A DNA stretch of 35,105 bases, from the NCBI GenBank assembly GCA_022826125.1, contig JAJDVM010000212.1, forward strand, positions 1 through 35,105, written 5' to 3'. The translations under genes and the position numbers were made by a program. The stretch comes from Defluviicoccus sp. Lineage in GTDB: Bacteria > Pseudomonadota > Alphaproteobacteria > MPNO01. Below are positions 23,175 through 29,998 of the stretch, one piece after another. The first letter of the stretch is position 1; each line of letters opens with the position of its first letter. The notes under the pieces were generated by a model. It was given only the letters and a program-made list of their open reading frames with translations, searched no databases and had not been told where the DNA came from.

Positions 23175-23720
23175 TCAGCCGCCCTCGGCCAGCCGGCCGA
23201 TCCGGATACGCCCCAACCAGGAGTCCGGGCGCGCGAGCGGATCCTCCTCGCGCAGGTGCTGGCGCAGCTCCATCCAGAGCCGGCCGAGCACGTTGTTGCC
23301 GCGATACGCATCCCCTTCGGGGCGCGCGCCCCAGTAGGCGTCGCGGGTCGATATCTCCACGATCGGCCGTTCGCCGCTTCGCGCCAGCACGGCGTCGATC
23401 GCGGCGGGGTTGGCCTCGCGCTTCATGCGCAGCACCCAGCGCATCGCGTTCACCCGCTGCTCGTTCCAGCGCGGGTCGAGCCCGGCGGCCGTGCCGCGCC
23501 CGATGGCAGCGGCCTCGCGCGCCGTGCGCGCGTCGGCGATCCGGCGCTGCACCGCCGGCGCGGCGCCGAACTTCGCGGCCTGATACAGGTGCTCGGATGT
23601 CGGAAACGTCCACGGGCCGGCGGCGATCGGCATCGTCAGCGGCGCGAAATTGCTGAACTCGCCCCATTCGGCGCGGGTAAACCGGAAGCCGCAGGCTTCG
23701 TCGGCACGGTAGATTCGCAT
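23175..23720 (-). CDS. NADAR-domain (YbiA-like) protein
   Basis: The 181-residue product has the NADAR (DUF1768) motifs in order: WGEFSNFAPL, FPTSEHLYQAAKF, and near the C-terminus RDAYWGARPEG followed by NNVLGRLWMELR. NADAR enzymes act on N-glycosidic bonds of ribose derivatives; some are reported to remove ADP-ribose from guanine in DNA and so reverse DarT-like toxins. The ATG at 23720 follows GGAGGGAACG closely; an in-frame ATG four codons upstream overlaps that site. Length and motifs look intact. Together with the macrodomain gene at 30533 it suggests ADP-ribose reversal as a theme of this block; that link is inference. Confidence 0.9.
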   Translation of the reverse strand: MRIYRADEACGFRFTRAEWGEFSNFAPLTMPIAAGPWTFPTSEHLYQAAKFGAAPAVQRRIADARTAREAAAIGRGTAAGLDPRWNEQRVNAMRWVLRMKREANPAAIDAVLARSGERPIVEISTRDAYWGARPEGDAYRGNNVLGRLWMELRQHLREEDPLARPDSWLGRIRIGRLAEGG

Positions 23721-23743
23721 CGTTCCCTCCATCGTCGGCTTGC

Positions 23744-23767
23744 CCTCCGGAAGCTTCTCTCGACTCC
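23744..23767 (-). repeat. AAGCTT box, copy 10 (NADAR)
   Basis: The minus strand reads GGAGTCGAGAGAAGCTTCCG, then GAGGG. It is 24 bases from the NADAR start, and the ssb 2 terminator follows 33 bases away. Confidence 0.75.
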
Positions 23768-23799
23768 CGGGCGGCCGCGGCGGTCTCCCTCCCCGCCGC

Positions 23800-23846
23800 A
23801 AAAAAATGGGGGCCGGTTCCGCGCGCGGTGCGCGATGCCGGCCCCC
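23800..23846 (-). terminator. Terminator of ssb copy 2
   Basis: GGGGGCCGG (23808-23816) pairs perfectly with CCGGCCCCC (23838-23846), and a run of seven Ts follows on the minus strand. The loop region is shared with the ssb 1 terminator, so the duplicated unit includes it. Confidence 0.85.
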
Positions 23847-23920
23847 GAGGCAGGGGAGAAACGGAGGAGGTCGGGACGCCGGAGCGGGATCCCGCCCGCG
23901 GTCCCGGAGCCCTGGCCGGG

Positions 23921-24301
23921 CTACTGCGAGGCGGGCGCTTCCGCGTCGTCGTCCTTCACGAGAAACTGCACCCTGCAGCCCGGAACGATCATGATCTCGG
24001 TGGCCTGGCGATCGGTGTCCTCACCGTCCTTGCGCCACTTGCGGGTCTGCAGCTTGCCTTCGATGTAGACCAGCCGGCCCTTCCGGCCGTTCTTCTCGAG
24101 CATGTCGATCACGCCGTCCTGGAAGGTGACGACGCGGTGCCACTCGGCCCGGTCGACCCGGCTGCCGGTGCTGCCGTCGATGTAGCTCTCGTCGGTGGCC
24201 ACCTGCAGGTTGGCGACGCGCTTGCCGCTCTGCAGCTGGCTGATCTCGACGTCGCGGCCGAGGCGGCCGATGAGCTGTGCCTTGTTGAGTCCGAATGCCA
24301 T
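23921..24301 (-). CDS. ssb: Single-stranded DNA-binding protein, copy 2, without the acidic tip
   Basis: The 126-residue protein is very close to copy 1 through the OB fold (LIGRLGRDVE, WHRVVTF, KGRLVYIEGKLQTRKW). It ends DDDAEAPASQ, so the Pro-Phe tip that recruits partner proteins is absent and the linker is about 21 residues shorter. It should bind single-stranded DNA but not recruit the usual SSB-binding enzymes, which may suit protection of incoming DNA over repair. No frameshift is visible near the end. The leader and box are nearly identical to those of copy 1. Confidence 0.94.
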   Translation of the reverse strand: MAFGLNKAQLIGRLGRDVEISQLQSGKRVANLQVATDESYIDGSTGSRVDRAEWHRVVTFQDGVIDMLEKNGRKGRLVYIEGKLQTRKWRKDGEDTDRQATEIMIVPGCRVQFLVKDDDAEAPASQ

Positions 24302-24376
24302 CTTCTGGCTCCTTGTTCGGGTTTCCGACGTTGGGTGACGGACCGCCGGGGACCTCTCGATCCCGTCAAGTCCACA

Positions 24377-24400
24377 ACTCGAAAAGCTTCTCTTCCCTCC
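24377..24400 (-). repeat. AAGCTT box, copy 7 (ssb 2)
   Basis: The minus strand reads GGAGGGAAGAGAAGCTTTTC. The flanks on both sides match those of the ssb 1 copy, showing that box and gene were duplicated together. Confidence 0.75.
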
Positions 24401-24485
24401 TGCCGGTCGGGCCCGTCGCGGCGCTGGGGAGGAAGTCCCGGACCGTCGGCCGCGCGGCGTCGGGGCTTCGCCCGGTCCGCGAAGA

Positions 24486-24523
24486 GGGGGACCGGCCCGG
24501 CGTCACGAGCGAAGCCGGCCCCC
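24486..24523 (-). terminator. Hairpin after the long coiled-coil gene
   Basis: GGGGG-A-CCGGC pairs with GCCGGCCCCC with one bulged A. The minus strand continues CTCTTC, without a T-run. Confidence 0.45.
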
Positions 24524-24587
24524 GAGGCGACAGGAAGGAAGAAGGAGAGGGATAGCCGATCGCCGGCGGCGAATCGCCGGGCGGGAA

Positions 24588-25178
24588 TTAGCGGACCGGG
24601 TTGGCCTCGCGTTGTCTCTCGAGACGCGCCACGCGCTGGCCGAGCTGCTGCATCTGACGGCGGAACTCGTCCATCTTGGCGTCGGAGTCGCGGCGGGCTT
24701 CGTCTATGCGCCTGCTGAACTCGTCCATCTTGGCGTCGGAGGCGTCGCGGGCCTCGTCCATGCGCTTGCGGAATTCTTCCATCTTGGCGTCGGTGGCACG
24801 GCGGTCGGCCGCGGCCTGAGCACGGAATTCTTCCATCTTGGCGTCGAAGGCACGGCGGTCGGCGGCGGCCTGAGCACGGAACTCGTCCATCTTGGCGTCG
24901 AAGGCGCGGCGGTCGGAGGCGGCCTGCTCCTGGAAGGCGCGGCGGTCGGTGGCGGCATGCTCCTGGAAGGCGCGGCGGTCGGCAGCGGCGCGGTCGGCGG
25001 CGGTGTCGAAGCGGTTATCCATGTGGATCGTAGCGCCGACGATGAGTCCGGCGAGCGTGACGCCCACGGCCACGATCGCGGTGATGATCGAGGCGTTGCC
25101 GGACCTTGGGATCGATTTGGGCACGGTCTTGGGTTGGGGGTCGGGCACCGGCGCGGCTTTCGTGTCGGTTTCGTCCAT
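24588..25178 (-). CDS. Long membrane-anchored coiled-coil protein with 11- and 18-residue repeats
   Basis: At 196 residues this is the longest member of the family. After MDETDTKAAPVPDPQPKT comes one membrane segment (about 30-52). The rod is built first from 11-residue units (DRRAFQEQAAS type), then 18-residue units that add seven residues (DRRAFDAKMDEFRAQAAA type). It ends RRQMQQLGQRVARLERQ. The 11- and 18-residue steps fit a coiled coil mixing hendecads and heptads. The gene carries the TTCACA element and GGGAGACC. Rod length varies between paralogues, which suggests a spacer or scaffold role; no enzyme motif is present. Confidence 0.75.
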   Translation of the reverse strand: MDETDTKAAPVPDPQPKTVPKSIPRSGNASIITAIVAVGVTLAGLIVGATIHMDNRFDTAADRAAADRRAFQEHAATDRRAFQEQAASDRRAFDAKMDEFRAQAAADRRAFDAKMEEFRAQAAADRRATDAKMEEFRKRMDEARDASDAKMDEFSRRIDEARRDSDAKMDEFRRQMQQLGQRVARLERQREANPVR

Positions 25179-25207
25179 AGTCTACGGTCTCCCGGGAAGG
25201 ATGTGAA
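25179..25207 (-). promoter_or_regulatory. TTCACA-17-TAGACT promoter-like element
   Basis: TTCACA (25202-25207) and TAGACT (25179-25184) are 17 bases apart on the minus strand. The block is nearly the same as before the gene at 22195. Confidence 0.45.
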
Positions 25208-25215
25208 GTTGTTGA

Positions 25216-25237
25216 GCAGGGCCGCGGCGGGCCCTGC
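25216..25237 (-). terminator. Hairpin after the MANE mini frame
   Basis: GCAGGGCC (25216-25223) pairs perfectly with GGCCCTGC (25230-25237). It lies 8 bases past a four-codon reading frame and 8 bases upstream of the next TTCACA element. Confidence 0.5.
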
Positions 25238-25245
25238 GGGTGGGG

Positions 25246-25260
25246 TTATTCGTTGGCCAT
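25246..25260 (-). other. Four-codon mini reading frame (Met-Ala-Asn-Glu-stop)
   Basis: AAGAGGA lies five bases before the ATG at 25260, and a terminator-like hairpin follows the stop. Like the mini frame at 20211 it has the start signals and end of a cassette with almost no gene, so it may be a deletion scar. Confidence 0.3.
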
Positions 25261-25359
25261 CGCGTCCTCTTGTGCGTGGGTCGAGTCGGGAAGCTGGGGA
25301 CATGCCCGCCCTCCCCGCTCTGGATGTCGGATCGGCGCCGGTTGTGGCGTATCGGACGA

Positions 25360-25935
25360 TCAATCCGCGCGCGTGCGGAACGTCGCCGAAATCCGGGTCT
25401 CGGCCTCGGAGGCGCTGTCGCGTCGGTCGATGCCGTGCATCCAGCGGTGCCGGGCCTCCCCGGCAAGCACCAGCAGCGAGCGGCGCCGCAGCACGGTCAC
25501 CTCGTCGCCGGGCAGGCCGCCGGCGGCGTAGGCCTGCCCGCCGCGGGGCCGGAAGCGCATGGGCCAGGCGCAGACCAGCGAAAGCGAGGCAACGACCGGC
25601 CCGAAGTCCCGGTGATCGGCGTGCATGCCGATGCCCTGCCCTGGTCGGTACTCGTTGACGATGCACTGGTCGGGCACCGCGCCCCCGAAATGAGCCCGCA
25701 TGCGGTCGGCCATGCAGGCCGCCCAGCGGGGGAACGCCGGGGCGGGCTCGCCGGATCCCCCGCCCCGGTAGTCGTAGCGGTAGCCGTAATGCTGCACCCG
25801 GCGGCTGAGCTCGGAGAGCCAGGGCGCTTCGGCGATGCGGAGAAGAATGCGCTCCTCTTCCGCCGGGGTAACGAACTCCGGCACGATGAAGGCGCCTCGG
25901 TCGAAGATGCTGATGCTGCGGTCGGCCTGGGTCAT
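25360..25935 (-). CDS. AlkB-like 2-oxoglutarate/Fe(II) dioxygenase
   Basis: The 191-residue protein has the AlkB-family iron site: H105 and D107 in GMHADHRD, and H167 in RWMHGI. The 2-oxoglutarate-binding arginines lie in RISATFR (181 and 187). The upstream NEYRPGQGIG block is also typical. AlkB-type enzymes remove methyl and other alkyl groups from DNA or RNA bases, especially in single strands. The ATG follows AAGGGAGA. Box copy 11 lies 28 bases upstream. Repair of alkylated single-stranded DNA on entry would fit the neighbourhood, but the substrate is not known. Confidence 0.92.
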   Translation of the reverse strand: MTQADRSISIFDRGAFIVPEFVTPAEEERILLRIAEAPWLSELSRRVQHYGYRYDYRGGGSGEPAPAFPRWAACMADRMRAHFGGAVPDQCIVNEYRPGQGIGMHADHRDFGPVVASLSLVCAWPMRFRPRGGQAYAAGGLPGDEVTVLRRRSLLVLAGEARHRWMHGIDRRDSASEAETRISATFRTRAD

Positions 25936-25962
25936 CGGGATCTCCCTTCCTCCGGAAATACG

Positions 25963-25987
25963 CCTTCGCGAAGCTTCCCTCTACTCC
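25963..25987 (-). repeat. AAGCTT box, copy 11 (AlkB-like)
   Basis: The minus strand reads GGAGTAGAGGGAAGCTTCGC; GAGAGA has become GAGGGA. Two degenerate relatives with the same AGTA start, AGTAAAGCGAAGCCT (near 31757-31775) and AGTAGAGCGGAGCC (near 32157-32174), lie upstream of the DUF1640-like genes. Confidence 0.6.
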
Positions 25988-26003
25988 GGGCCGGCCGGGA
26001 AGC

Positions 26004-26019
26004 GCGGGACATGTCCCGC
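26004..26019. repeat. Perfect 16-base palindrome, one of three related copies
   Basis: GCGGGACATGTCCCGC is its own complement. The surrounding stretch, with GGGAAGGGCGGG before and GCGCTTCCCG after on the minus strand, recurs imperfectly near 25290-25325 (GGGCATGTCCC) and 31150-31175 (GGGAATGTCCC). It lies 69 bases upstream of the AlkB-like start and may be an operator. Confidence 0.5.
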
Positions 26020-26038
26020 CCTTCCCGTCCTCGATACG

Positions 26039-26052
26039 GGATCACCTCCTTT
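26039..26052 (-). promoter_or_regulatory. Perfect anti-anti-Shine-Dalgarno sequence at a cassette end
   Basis: The minus strand reads AAAGGAGGTGATCC, fully complementary to the bacterial 16S rRNA 3' end. No start codon lies at a usable distance; it comes 17 bases after the SLOG stop. A near copy, AAGGGAGGTGATCC at 30530-30543, contains the stop of the macrodomain gene. Both are preceded by CCACCGCG. Confidence 0.5.
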
Positions 26053-26069
26053 CGCGGTGGATGGGAGCG

Positions 26070-27125
26070 TCAGGCGCGGACCGGCCAGACCGGGATGCCG
26101 AGCTGGCGGGCCTTGTCGACCAGGTTCCCGGTGATGCCCGAGCCCGGGAAGGCGACGATGCCCCTGGGCAGCAGGTTGAGCATGTCGACATTGCGCCGGA
26201 AGGGCGCCGCGCGGCCGTGCTTCTTCCAGTCGGGCCGGCAGACCACCTGCTCGACGCCTTGCGCGTCGGCCCAGCTCGCGGCGATCTTCTGCGCGCCGGA
26301 CGCCCCGCCGTGCACCAGCACCATATCGGGGTACTTCTCGCGCACGCGGTCGCAGATCGCCCAGATCGCGTGGCCGTCGGCGATCCCGTCGCCGCCGGCG
26401 ACGGCGATCAGCGTGCCGACCGGCAGGTGCGCCTTGGTCTCCTCCGCCTTGCGCGCGCGCACGAAGTCCCGTGCGTCGATCGCCGACGAGGTGAGCGCGC
26501 CGTCCTTCGAGGTGTGCGAGCCGCGTCTCGGCCGCCAGACCTCGCCGGTCTCCGCGAGATAGGCGCCTGCCGCGAAGTCGCGCAGCCGCTCGAAGGCGTC
26601 GCGCCGGGCGGTCAGGTTCTCGGCCCGGTGGGTGAGCATCTCGAGCTGGCGGGCGGCGATTTCGGTGCCGTCCTGGGCGCGGCGGTGTTCCTCCAGCTCG
26701 GGCAGGATCCTGTCGACCGTGCGGTCGAGCCGCCGGCGCTGGTCGTGCAGCATCTCGACGAAGCCCGACAGCAGCCGCTCGCGCTCGTCGTGGAGCTGGG
26801 TGCCCTCGACCGCGACGCCGGCGAGCAGGATGCGGATCGCCTCCCCGATCGCGCCCTTGGCGTCGTCCTCGTCGCAGACTTCGCGGGTGTCGAACTCGTC
26901 GCGCCCCGGCGCGGCCGAGAACCTGGCGAGATGGTCGCAGGCGGCCTCGGTGGCGGTGCCGGCCCAGCCGGCGGCCGCCGCCTCGACCGGATCCTCCGGG
27001 CGCGGCTCGCGCTCGAAGGTGACCGGCAGCGCGGTGTTCTCCGGATCGATGGCGTAGTAGCCCGCCTTCTGGAAGGCGAGCATCATTACCGTCTCCGGTT
27101 CCCTGGTGTAGGCGGTGTCGTGCAT
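26070..27125 (-). CDS. SLOG (DUF2493) protein, paralogue of the relaxase-operon SLOG protein
   Basis: The 351-residue product has a helical, coiled-coil-like region at about 105-195, then VWRPRRGSH (about 196-204) and a C-terminal SLOG domain (about 237-350). The domain has TLIAVAGGDG, DMVLVHGGASGAQKIAASWA, WKKHGRAAPFRRN and a final GIPVWPV. This is a good DUF2493 match, with the glycine-rich loop intact. The same order of parts occurs in the first half of the protein at 7697-10174. The start at 27125 follows GGGAGACC. It lies 38 bases after the 97-residue gene, so the two are probably one transcript. The ligand and partner are unknown. Confidence 0.85.
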   Translation of the reverse strand: MHDTAYTREPETVMMLAFQKAGYYAIDPENTALPVTFEREPRPEDPVEAAAAGWAGTATEAACDHLARFSAAPGRDEFDTREVCDEDDAKGAIGEAIRILLAGVAVEGTQLHDERERLLSGFVEMLHDQRRRLDRTVDRILPELEEHRRAQDGTEIAARQLEMLTHRAENLTARRDAFERLRDFAAGAYLAETGEVWRPRRGSHTSKDGALTSSAIDARDFVRARKAEETKAHLPVGTLIAVAGGDGIADGHAIWAICDRVREKYPDMVLVHGGASGAQKIAASWADAQGVEQVVCRPDWKKHGRAAPFRRNVDMLNLLPRGIVAFPGSGITGNLVDKARQLGIPVWPVRA

Positions 27126-27163
27126 TTGGGTCTCCCTCCCGGGTTGTGGGGAATGGATGGGGA

Positions 27164-27457
27164 TCAGGCCGCGGCCCGGATCTCGACCGGCAAGGCCGGG
27201 ACCGGCGGCTCGACGGGGACCAGGCGCTCCTCCCAAAGCCAGTCGGCGATGGCGAGGCGGACCTGGGTGCGGCGCTCGACGCGCCTGGCGAGGTTCTTGC
27301 TGTCGAACAGCACGATGCAGTAGGACGCGGGCCGTTCGGGATCGGAGGCGTCGGGGCACAGCCGCACCGAGCCCACGGTCCGGCCGAACACGACGATCGC
27401 GCATTCGTCGCCGGCGCTGCGCTGGAACCGCACGTCGTGGATCGAGAAGTCGCGCAT
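27164..27457 (-). CDS. Hypothetical 97-residue protein, first gene of the SLOG pair
   Basis: The product has IVVFGRTVGSVRLCPD, a strand ASYCIVLFDS, then a basic segment and helix VRLAIADWLWEE. That beta-beta-alpha order, with a G-x-x-V-G-x-V turn, resembles the small proteins at 17365, 18651, 22820 and 29999. The ATG at 27457 has GGGAGA upstream. Box copy 12 lies 124 bases away. I do not know a family. Confidence 0.65.
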   Translation of the reverse strand: MRDFSIHDVRFQRSAGDECAIVVFGRTVGSVRLCPDASDPERPASYCIVLFDSKNLARRVERRTQVRLAIADWLWEERLVPVEPPVPALPVEIRAAA

Positions 27458-27576
27458 GTCTGTCTCCCACAGGACGGCAAAAGGGGGGCCGGCCGGTCAT
27501 GGTCGGGATGACCGGCCGGCGGGATCGCATCGGAGGCCCGGGTGGGGGACGGGGACGCCCCCTCCCCTTCTGCCGG

Positions 27577-27720
27577 ACACCCTCCGGAAGCTTCTCTCGC
27601 CTCCTTTCGGGGCGCGGCGGGGAAGGATCGCGCGGCGGCGGCGCCGATGCGCTGGCGCTACGCCGGGGGAGGATGGCGGGAAGGGGGAGAGCGCGGCGCG
27701 GCCGTCGTGGCCGTGCAGGG
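27577..27720. repeat. Long intergenic repeat, copy A (contains box copy 12)
   Basis: About 140 bases match 31180-31321 closely, starting ACACCCTCCGG and running through the AAGCTT box, CTCCTTTCGGGG, GGGGAAGGATCGCGCGG and a GCGCTACGCCGGGGGAGGAT core. A shorter third copy lies at 28079-28160. The core has inverted GGCGCC-like arms. It lies upstream of the 27457 start. Confidence 0.7.
27581..27604 (-). repeat. AAGCTT box, copy 12
   Basis: The minus strand reads GGAGGCGAGAGAAGCTTCCG followed by GAGGG, one of the best matches to the consensus. Confidence 0.75.
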
Positions 27721-27796
27721 AACCCCGGCCGGCCGGATCGGTTGAACGGGCGATTGCCGAGGATCCAGGCCCGCAACGCTTTGAAATCGCCAGTGA

Positions 27797-27827
27797 AAAT
27801 CAAAGTGCAATTTTAACACTTTGATTT
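27797..27827. promoter_or_regulatory. AT-rich inverted repeat, likely operator
   Basis: AAATCAAAGTG (27797-27807) pairs with CACTTTGATTT (27817-27827) around CAATTTTAA. It stands out in a very GC-rich setting. An operator of a lost toxin-antitoxin or XRE-type regulator is one possibility, as gene remnants lie next to it. Within the 27458-28187 stretch, which has no intact gene, it is the clearest regulatory candidate. Confidence 0.5.
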
Positions 27828-27908
27828 CCTGGCTGCGCTCGACTGGATGAGTGTGCGGTGAGGGATCAGCCGTCGGCAGCGATGCGGAGCTTGCCTTGGG
27901 AAGCCGGC

Positions 27909-28070
27909 TTACAGGGCGTGAGGGGATTCGAGACCGTGGTTCTCGAACAGGCTGGCGATGTCGTCGACCGCAAGATCCAGCAATCTGGCCAGTCGGCGGA
28001 CAGAGACATGGCCTCGATCGATCGCGAGAGCGAGAACTTCGGCGAACGGCCTCGAAAACGCCGCTGGAGC
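27909..28070 (-). pseudogene. C-terminal remnant of a lost gene, perhaps ImmA/IrrE-like
   Basis: About 48 codons in one frame (PFAEVLALAIDRGHVSVRRL, then ARLLDLAVDDIASLFENHGL) read like the helical C-terminal end of an ImmA/IrrE-type protein and close with TAA at 27909-27911. No start or N-terminal part exists: immediately upstream the sequence changes into the third copy of the long intergenic repeat. The family suggestion rests on pattern memory only. Confidence 0.4.
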
Positions 28071-28078
28071 TGGGCGTT

Positions 28079-28160
28079 GACGCGCTGGCGCTACGCCGGA
28101 GGAGGATGAAGGGAAAGGGAAGAGCGCGGCGCGGCCGCCATGGCCCTGCCGGGAAGCCGA
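28079..28160. repeat. Long intergenic repeat, copy C (partial)
   Basis: It matches the inner half of copies A and B from GACGCGCTGGCGCTACGCC onward through GAGCGCGGCGCGGCC. It lacks the AAGCTT box and abuts the truncated gene at 27909, so its left end marks a recombination or insertion junction. Confidence 0.6.
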
Positions 28161-28187
28161 TGGGGGCCGAGCAAAGCGCTAGGAGGT

Positions 28188-28457
28188 TCAGGAGGTACCG
28201 GGCGCTGAGGTTCGTTGGATGAGTGCGGTGAGAGCAGTCATCGCTTCGTCATGACGCTGGCGGGCTTCCCTGGCGTATTCAGCGGTCTGGCGATCCCGGG
28301 CCTCGGAGTCGAGCTTGCGGTCGTCCGACATTCTGCGCATGAGAAGGATTCCCCAGCAGACGACCCCGACCTGGGCGGCGGAAATGGCAATCTGGCCATA
28401 GGACGCCCAGAGGGCTGCTTCGCGGACGCTGAGGGTGGCGAGTTCGAATTCGGTCAT
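28188..28457 (-). CDS. Membrane protein with C-terminal charged helix
   Basis: The 89-residue product has an amphipathic N-terminus (about 1-18), one membrane segment (about 20-40, AAQVGVVCWGILLMRRM) and a charged helix with RDRQTAEYAREARQRHDEAM. This is the anchor-plus-coil layout of other small proteins here, but the TTCACA element is absent. AGAGGA lies upstream of the ATG. The function is unknown. Confidence 0.6.
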   Translation of the reverse strand: MTEFELATLSVREAALWASYGQIAISAAQVGVVCWGILLMRRMSDDRKLDSEARDRQTAEYAREARQRHDEAMTALTALIQRTSAPGTS

Positions 28458-28512
28458 GCCACGGTTCCTCTAAAGAGGTTAATCCGGCGGATGGAAGCGA
28501 GCAAGCTGCTCC

Positions 28513-28640
28513 GTATCTGCTCCGTATCTGATAATCGGGCAGCCAGGATCGGCGTGGTAGCTGCGCCCGGTGCCGCCGGCCATGGAGAACACTAGGATGC
28601 GTTTGTTTCCGTCCATGAAGGCGGCGGTCTTGGCGAGGTT
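28513..28640 (-). pseudogene. Fragment of a strawberry-notch-type helicase C-terminal domain
   Basis: The frame carries FMDGNKRILVFSMAGGTGRS and YHADPGC, the start of the strawberry notch C-terminal domain found in large plasmid-borne helicase-methylase proteins. After PGC the match stops where the complete domain would continue with a Arg-rich strand; a tandem 11-base duplication (GATACGGAGCA twice) lies there. With about 40 residues out of well over a thousand left, it is a remnant. Confidence 0.65.
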
Positions 28641-28830
28641 GGCTGACGTGGGGCGGGACCTGCGCAGGACCAACGGCCCGCCCCTGTTCTAGACCACGGG
28701 AAGACAGCGGTAGCCGGTGCCGTGGGAGGGGCCGGCGGAAAGGCCGCGGAGCCCTCGCAAGCAAAGCGATGCGGCGGTGGATTGGGCTCCGGTCATGGCG
28801 CTTGGGGTCCTTTGCTGGAGGTTCCGGCGT

Positions 28831-29241
28831 TCAGGCGCGCACGAGCTCGACGCCGGTCGAGCGGCGGCCGAGAGCGCGGATCGAAAACTCGTGCCGGCCG
28901 AGCCGGCACCAGTACCACCCCTCGTTCATGCTCTCGATGTGCAGGTCCAGCGGCTCCTCGAAGCGCACTGACTGGATGAGCCCGGGGTTCCCCGGCACCT
29001 CTTCGAGGTGGACCGCCGCCGCGCCGTCGTCGCCCAGCGTCTGCCGGAGCTCGATCCCCGGACCGCGGGGTGCCGCCCGCGGGTCCGCACGGGCGCTGCG
29101 AAAGAGGAAGCGGTCCCCTCCGATGAGGCACTCGTAGGCGTGCTTGTCGATGCGCTCGATGACGACGGCGCGGGCATCGCGCTCGGCAACGGCGATCTCG
29201 CTGAAGACGGTGTCGGAACCGCGGAGCAGTGTGGTCTTCAT
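28831..29241 (-). CDS. Hypothetical 136-residue protein
   Basis: The ATG at 29241 follows AAGGAGACAGG. The product looks beta-rich, with EIAVAERDARAVVIERIDKH, ECLIGGDRFLFRS and a C-terminal WYWCRLGRHEFSIRALGRR. There is no signal or membrane segment and no obvious active site. I recognise no family. No AAGCTT box precedes it. The 145 bases upstream, to the toxin gene, hold no clear signal. Confidence 0.6.
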   Translation of the reverse strand: MKTTLLRGSDTVFSEIAVAERDARAVVIERIDKHAYECLIGGDRFLFRSARADPRAAPRGPGIELRQTLGDDGAAAVHLEEVPGNPGLIQSVRFEEPLDLHIESMNEGWYWCRLGRHEFSIRALGRRSTGVELVRA

Positions 29242-29386
29242 CGTCCTGTCTCCTTCATCGATCGTTAGGGATACCTCAAGGCGCGACTTTGGATCGTTTC
29301 CTCGATGGGTTGGACGCTGTCGTCGAGGCTGGGCGCTGGGCCGGGATTGCTGGATCGTGGCGAAATGCCGGCAGGCGGGGATCGGT

Positions 29387-29641
29387 TCAGTAAGCCGAGT
29401 CGCGCCGGTGGATGCGGATGATTTCTACTTCTCCGAGCTTCTCGTTCATGAGGATGATGATGCGATAGGGGCCGACGCGGATGCGCCGGCGGGGAGTGCG
29501 CGCGTTGACGATGCGCGCGACGTCAGCGTGGCCTGTTTCGGAAAATCGGTGAAGGGTTCGCAGGATCCGTTTCGCGGCAACGCGGTCGAGGGCGTCGAGG
29601 TCTTTCTCCGCGGCTCGGGTCCAGATCAACCGCCATGTCAT
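29387..29641 (-). CDS. RelE/ParE-type toxin
   Basis: The 84-residue product has the superfamily layout: MTWRLIWTRAAEKDLDAL at the N-terminus, a helix with AAKRILRTLHRF, then the strands RRIRVGPYRIIILMN and EVEIIRIHRRDSAY. RelE and ParE toxins cut ribosome-bound mRNA or poison gyrase; which applies here cannot be told by eye. The start overlaps the antitoxin stop in an ATGA, the normal order for antitoxin-first operons. Confidence 0.88.
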   Translation of the reverse strand: MTWRLIWTRAAEKDLDALDRVAAKRILRTLHRFSETGHADVARIVNARTPRRRIRVGPYRIIILMNEKLGEVEIIRIHRRDSAY

Positions 29642-29919
29642 AGTCCGTACTTGCGCAGGATTTGCGCGTGGGGGACGCGGTTGCCGGCTCGGAGATCGCG
29701 AATCGCTTCGTCCACACCCCGTTGTTCTTCGTCGCTGAAAGGTTCCTCCACATCGGGGGCGGAACGGATCGCATCGAGGACCGGGTCGCGATGGCTGCAC
29801 AGGGATTCGAGGCAGCGCTCGGCCGCCTGGATTTCGTCCTCGGGCAGCTCGTCGATCAGCTGATGCAGGCGCTTCCTGGGCAGCGGTTCCATGGTTGGAG
29901 ATCCGTGGACGGTGGTCAT
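29638..29919 (-). CDS. Antitoxin of the RelE/ParE-type pair
   Basis: The 93-residue product has LHQLIDELPEDEIQAAERCL in its N-terminal half, then the acidic SDEEQRGVDEAIRDLRAGNR and VPHAQILRKYGL, a common ending of antitoxins paired with such toxins. I use ATG 29919; an internal ATG at 29892 (MEPLPRKRL) is a reasonable alternative. The pair probably stabilises the element and represses its own operon. Confidence 0.78.
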   Translation of the reverse strand: MTTVHGSPTMEPLPRKRLHQLIDELPEDEIQAAERCLESLCSHRDPVLDAIRSAPDVEEPFSDEEQRGVDEAIRDLRAGNRVPHAQILRKYGL

Positions 29920-29998
29920 CGCGTGCCTCGCTGAAATTAGGGAGGAATCGAGGGTCGGTCCAGTAGGCGGATGGCTCGCGGAAATCCGGGATCGGGTC

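Noticed and set aside
25932-26012. A 26-codon reading frame ending in the AlkB-like start codon, possibly a leader peptide
   Set aside because: Its ATG lies in the palindrome about 27 bases from the nearest ribosome-site sequence, too far, and the peptide is not regulatory-looking.
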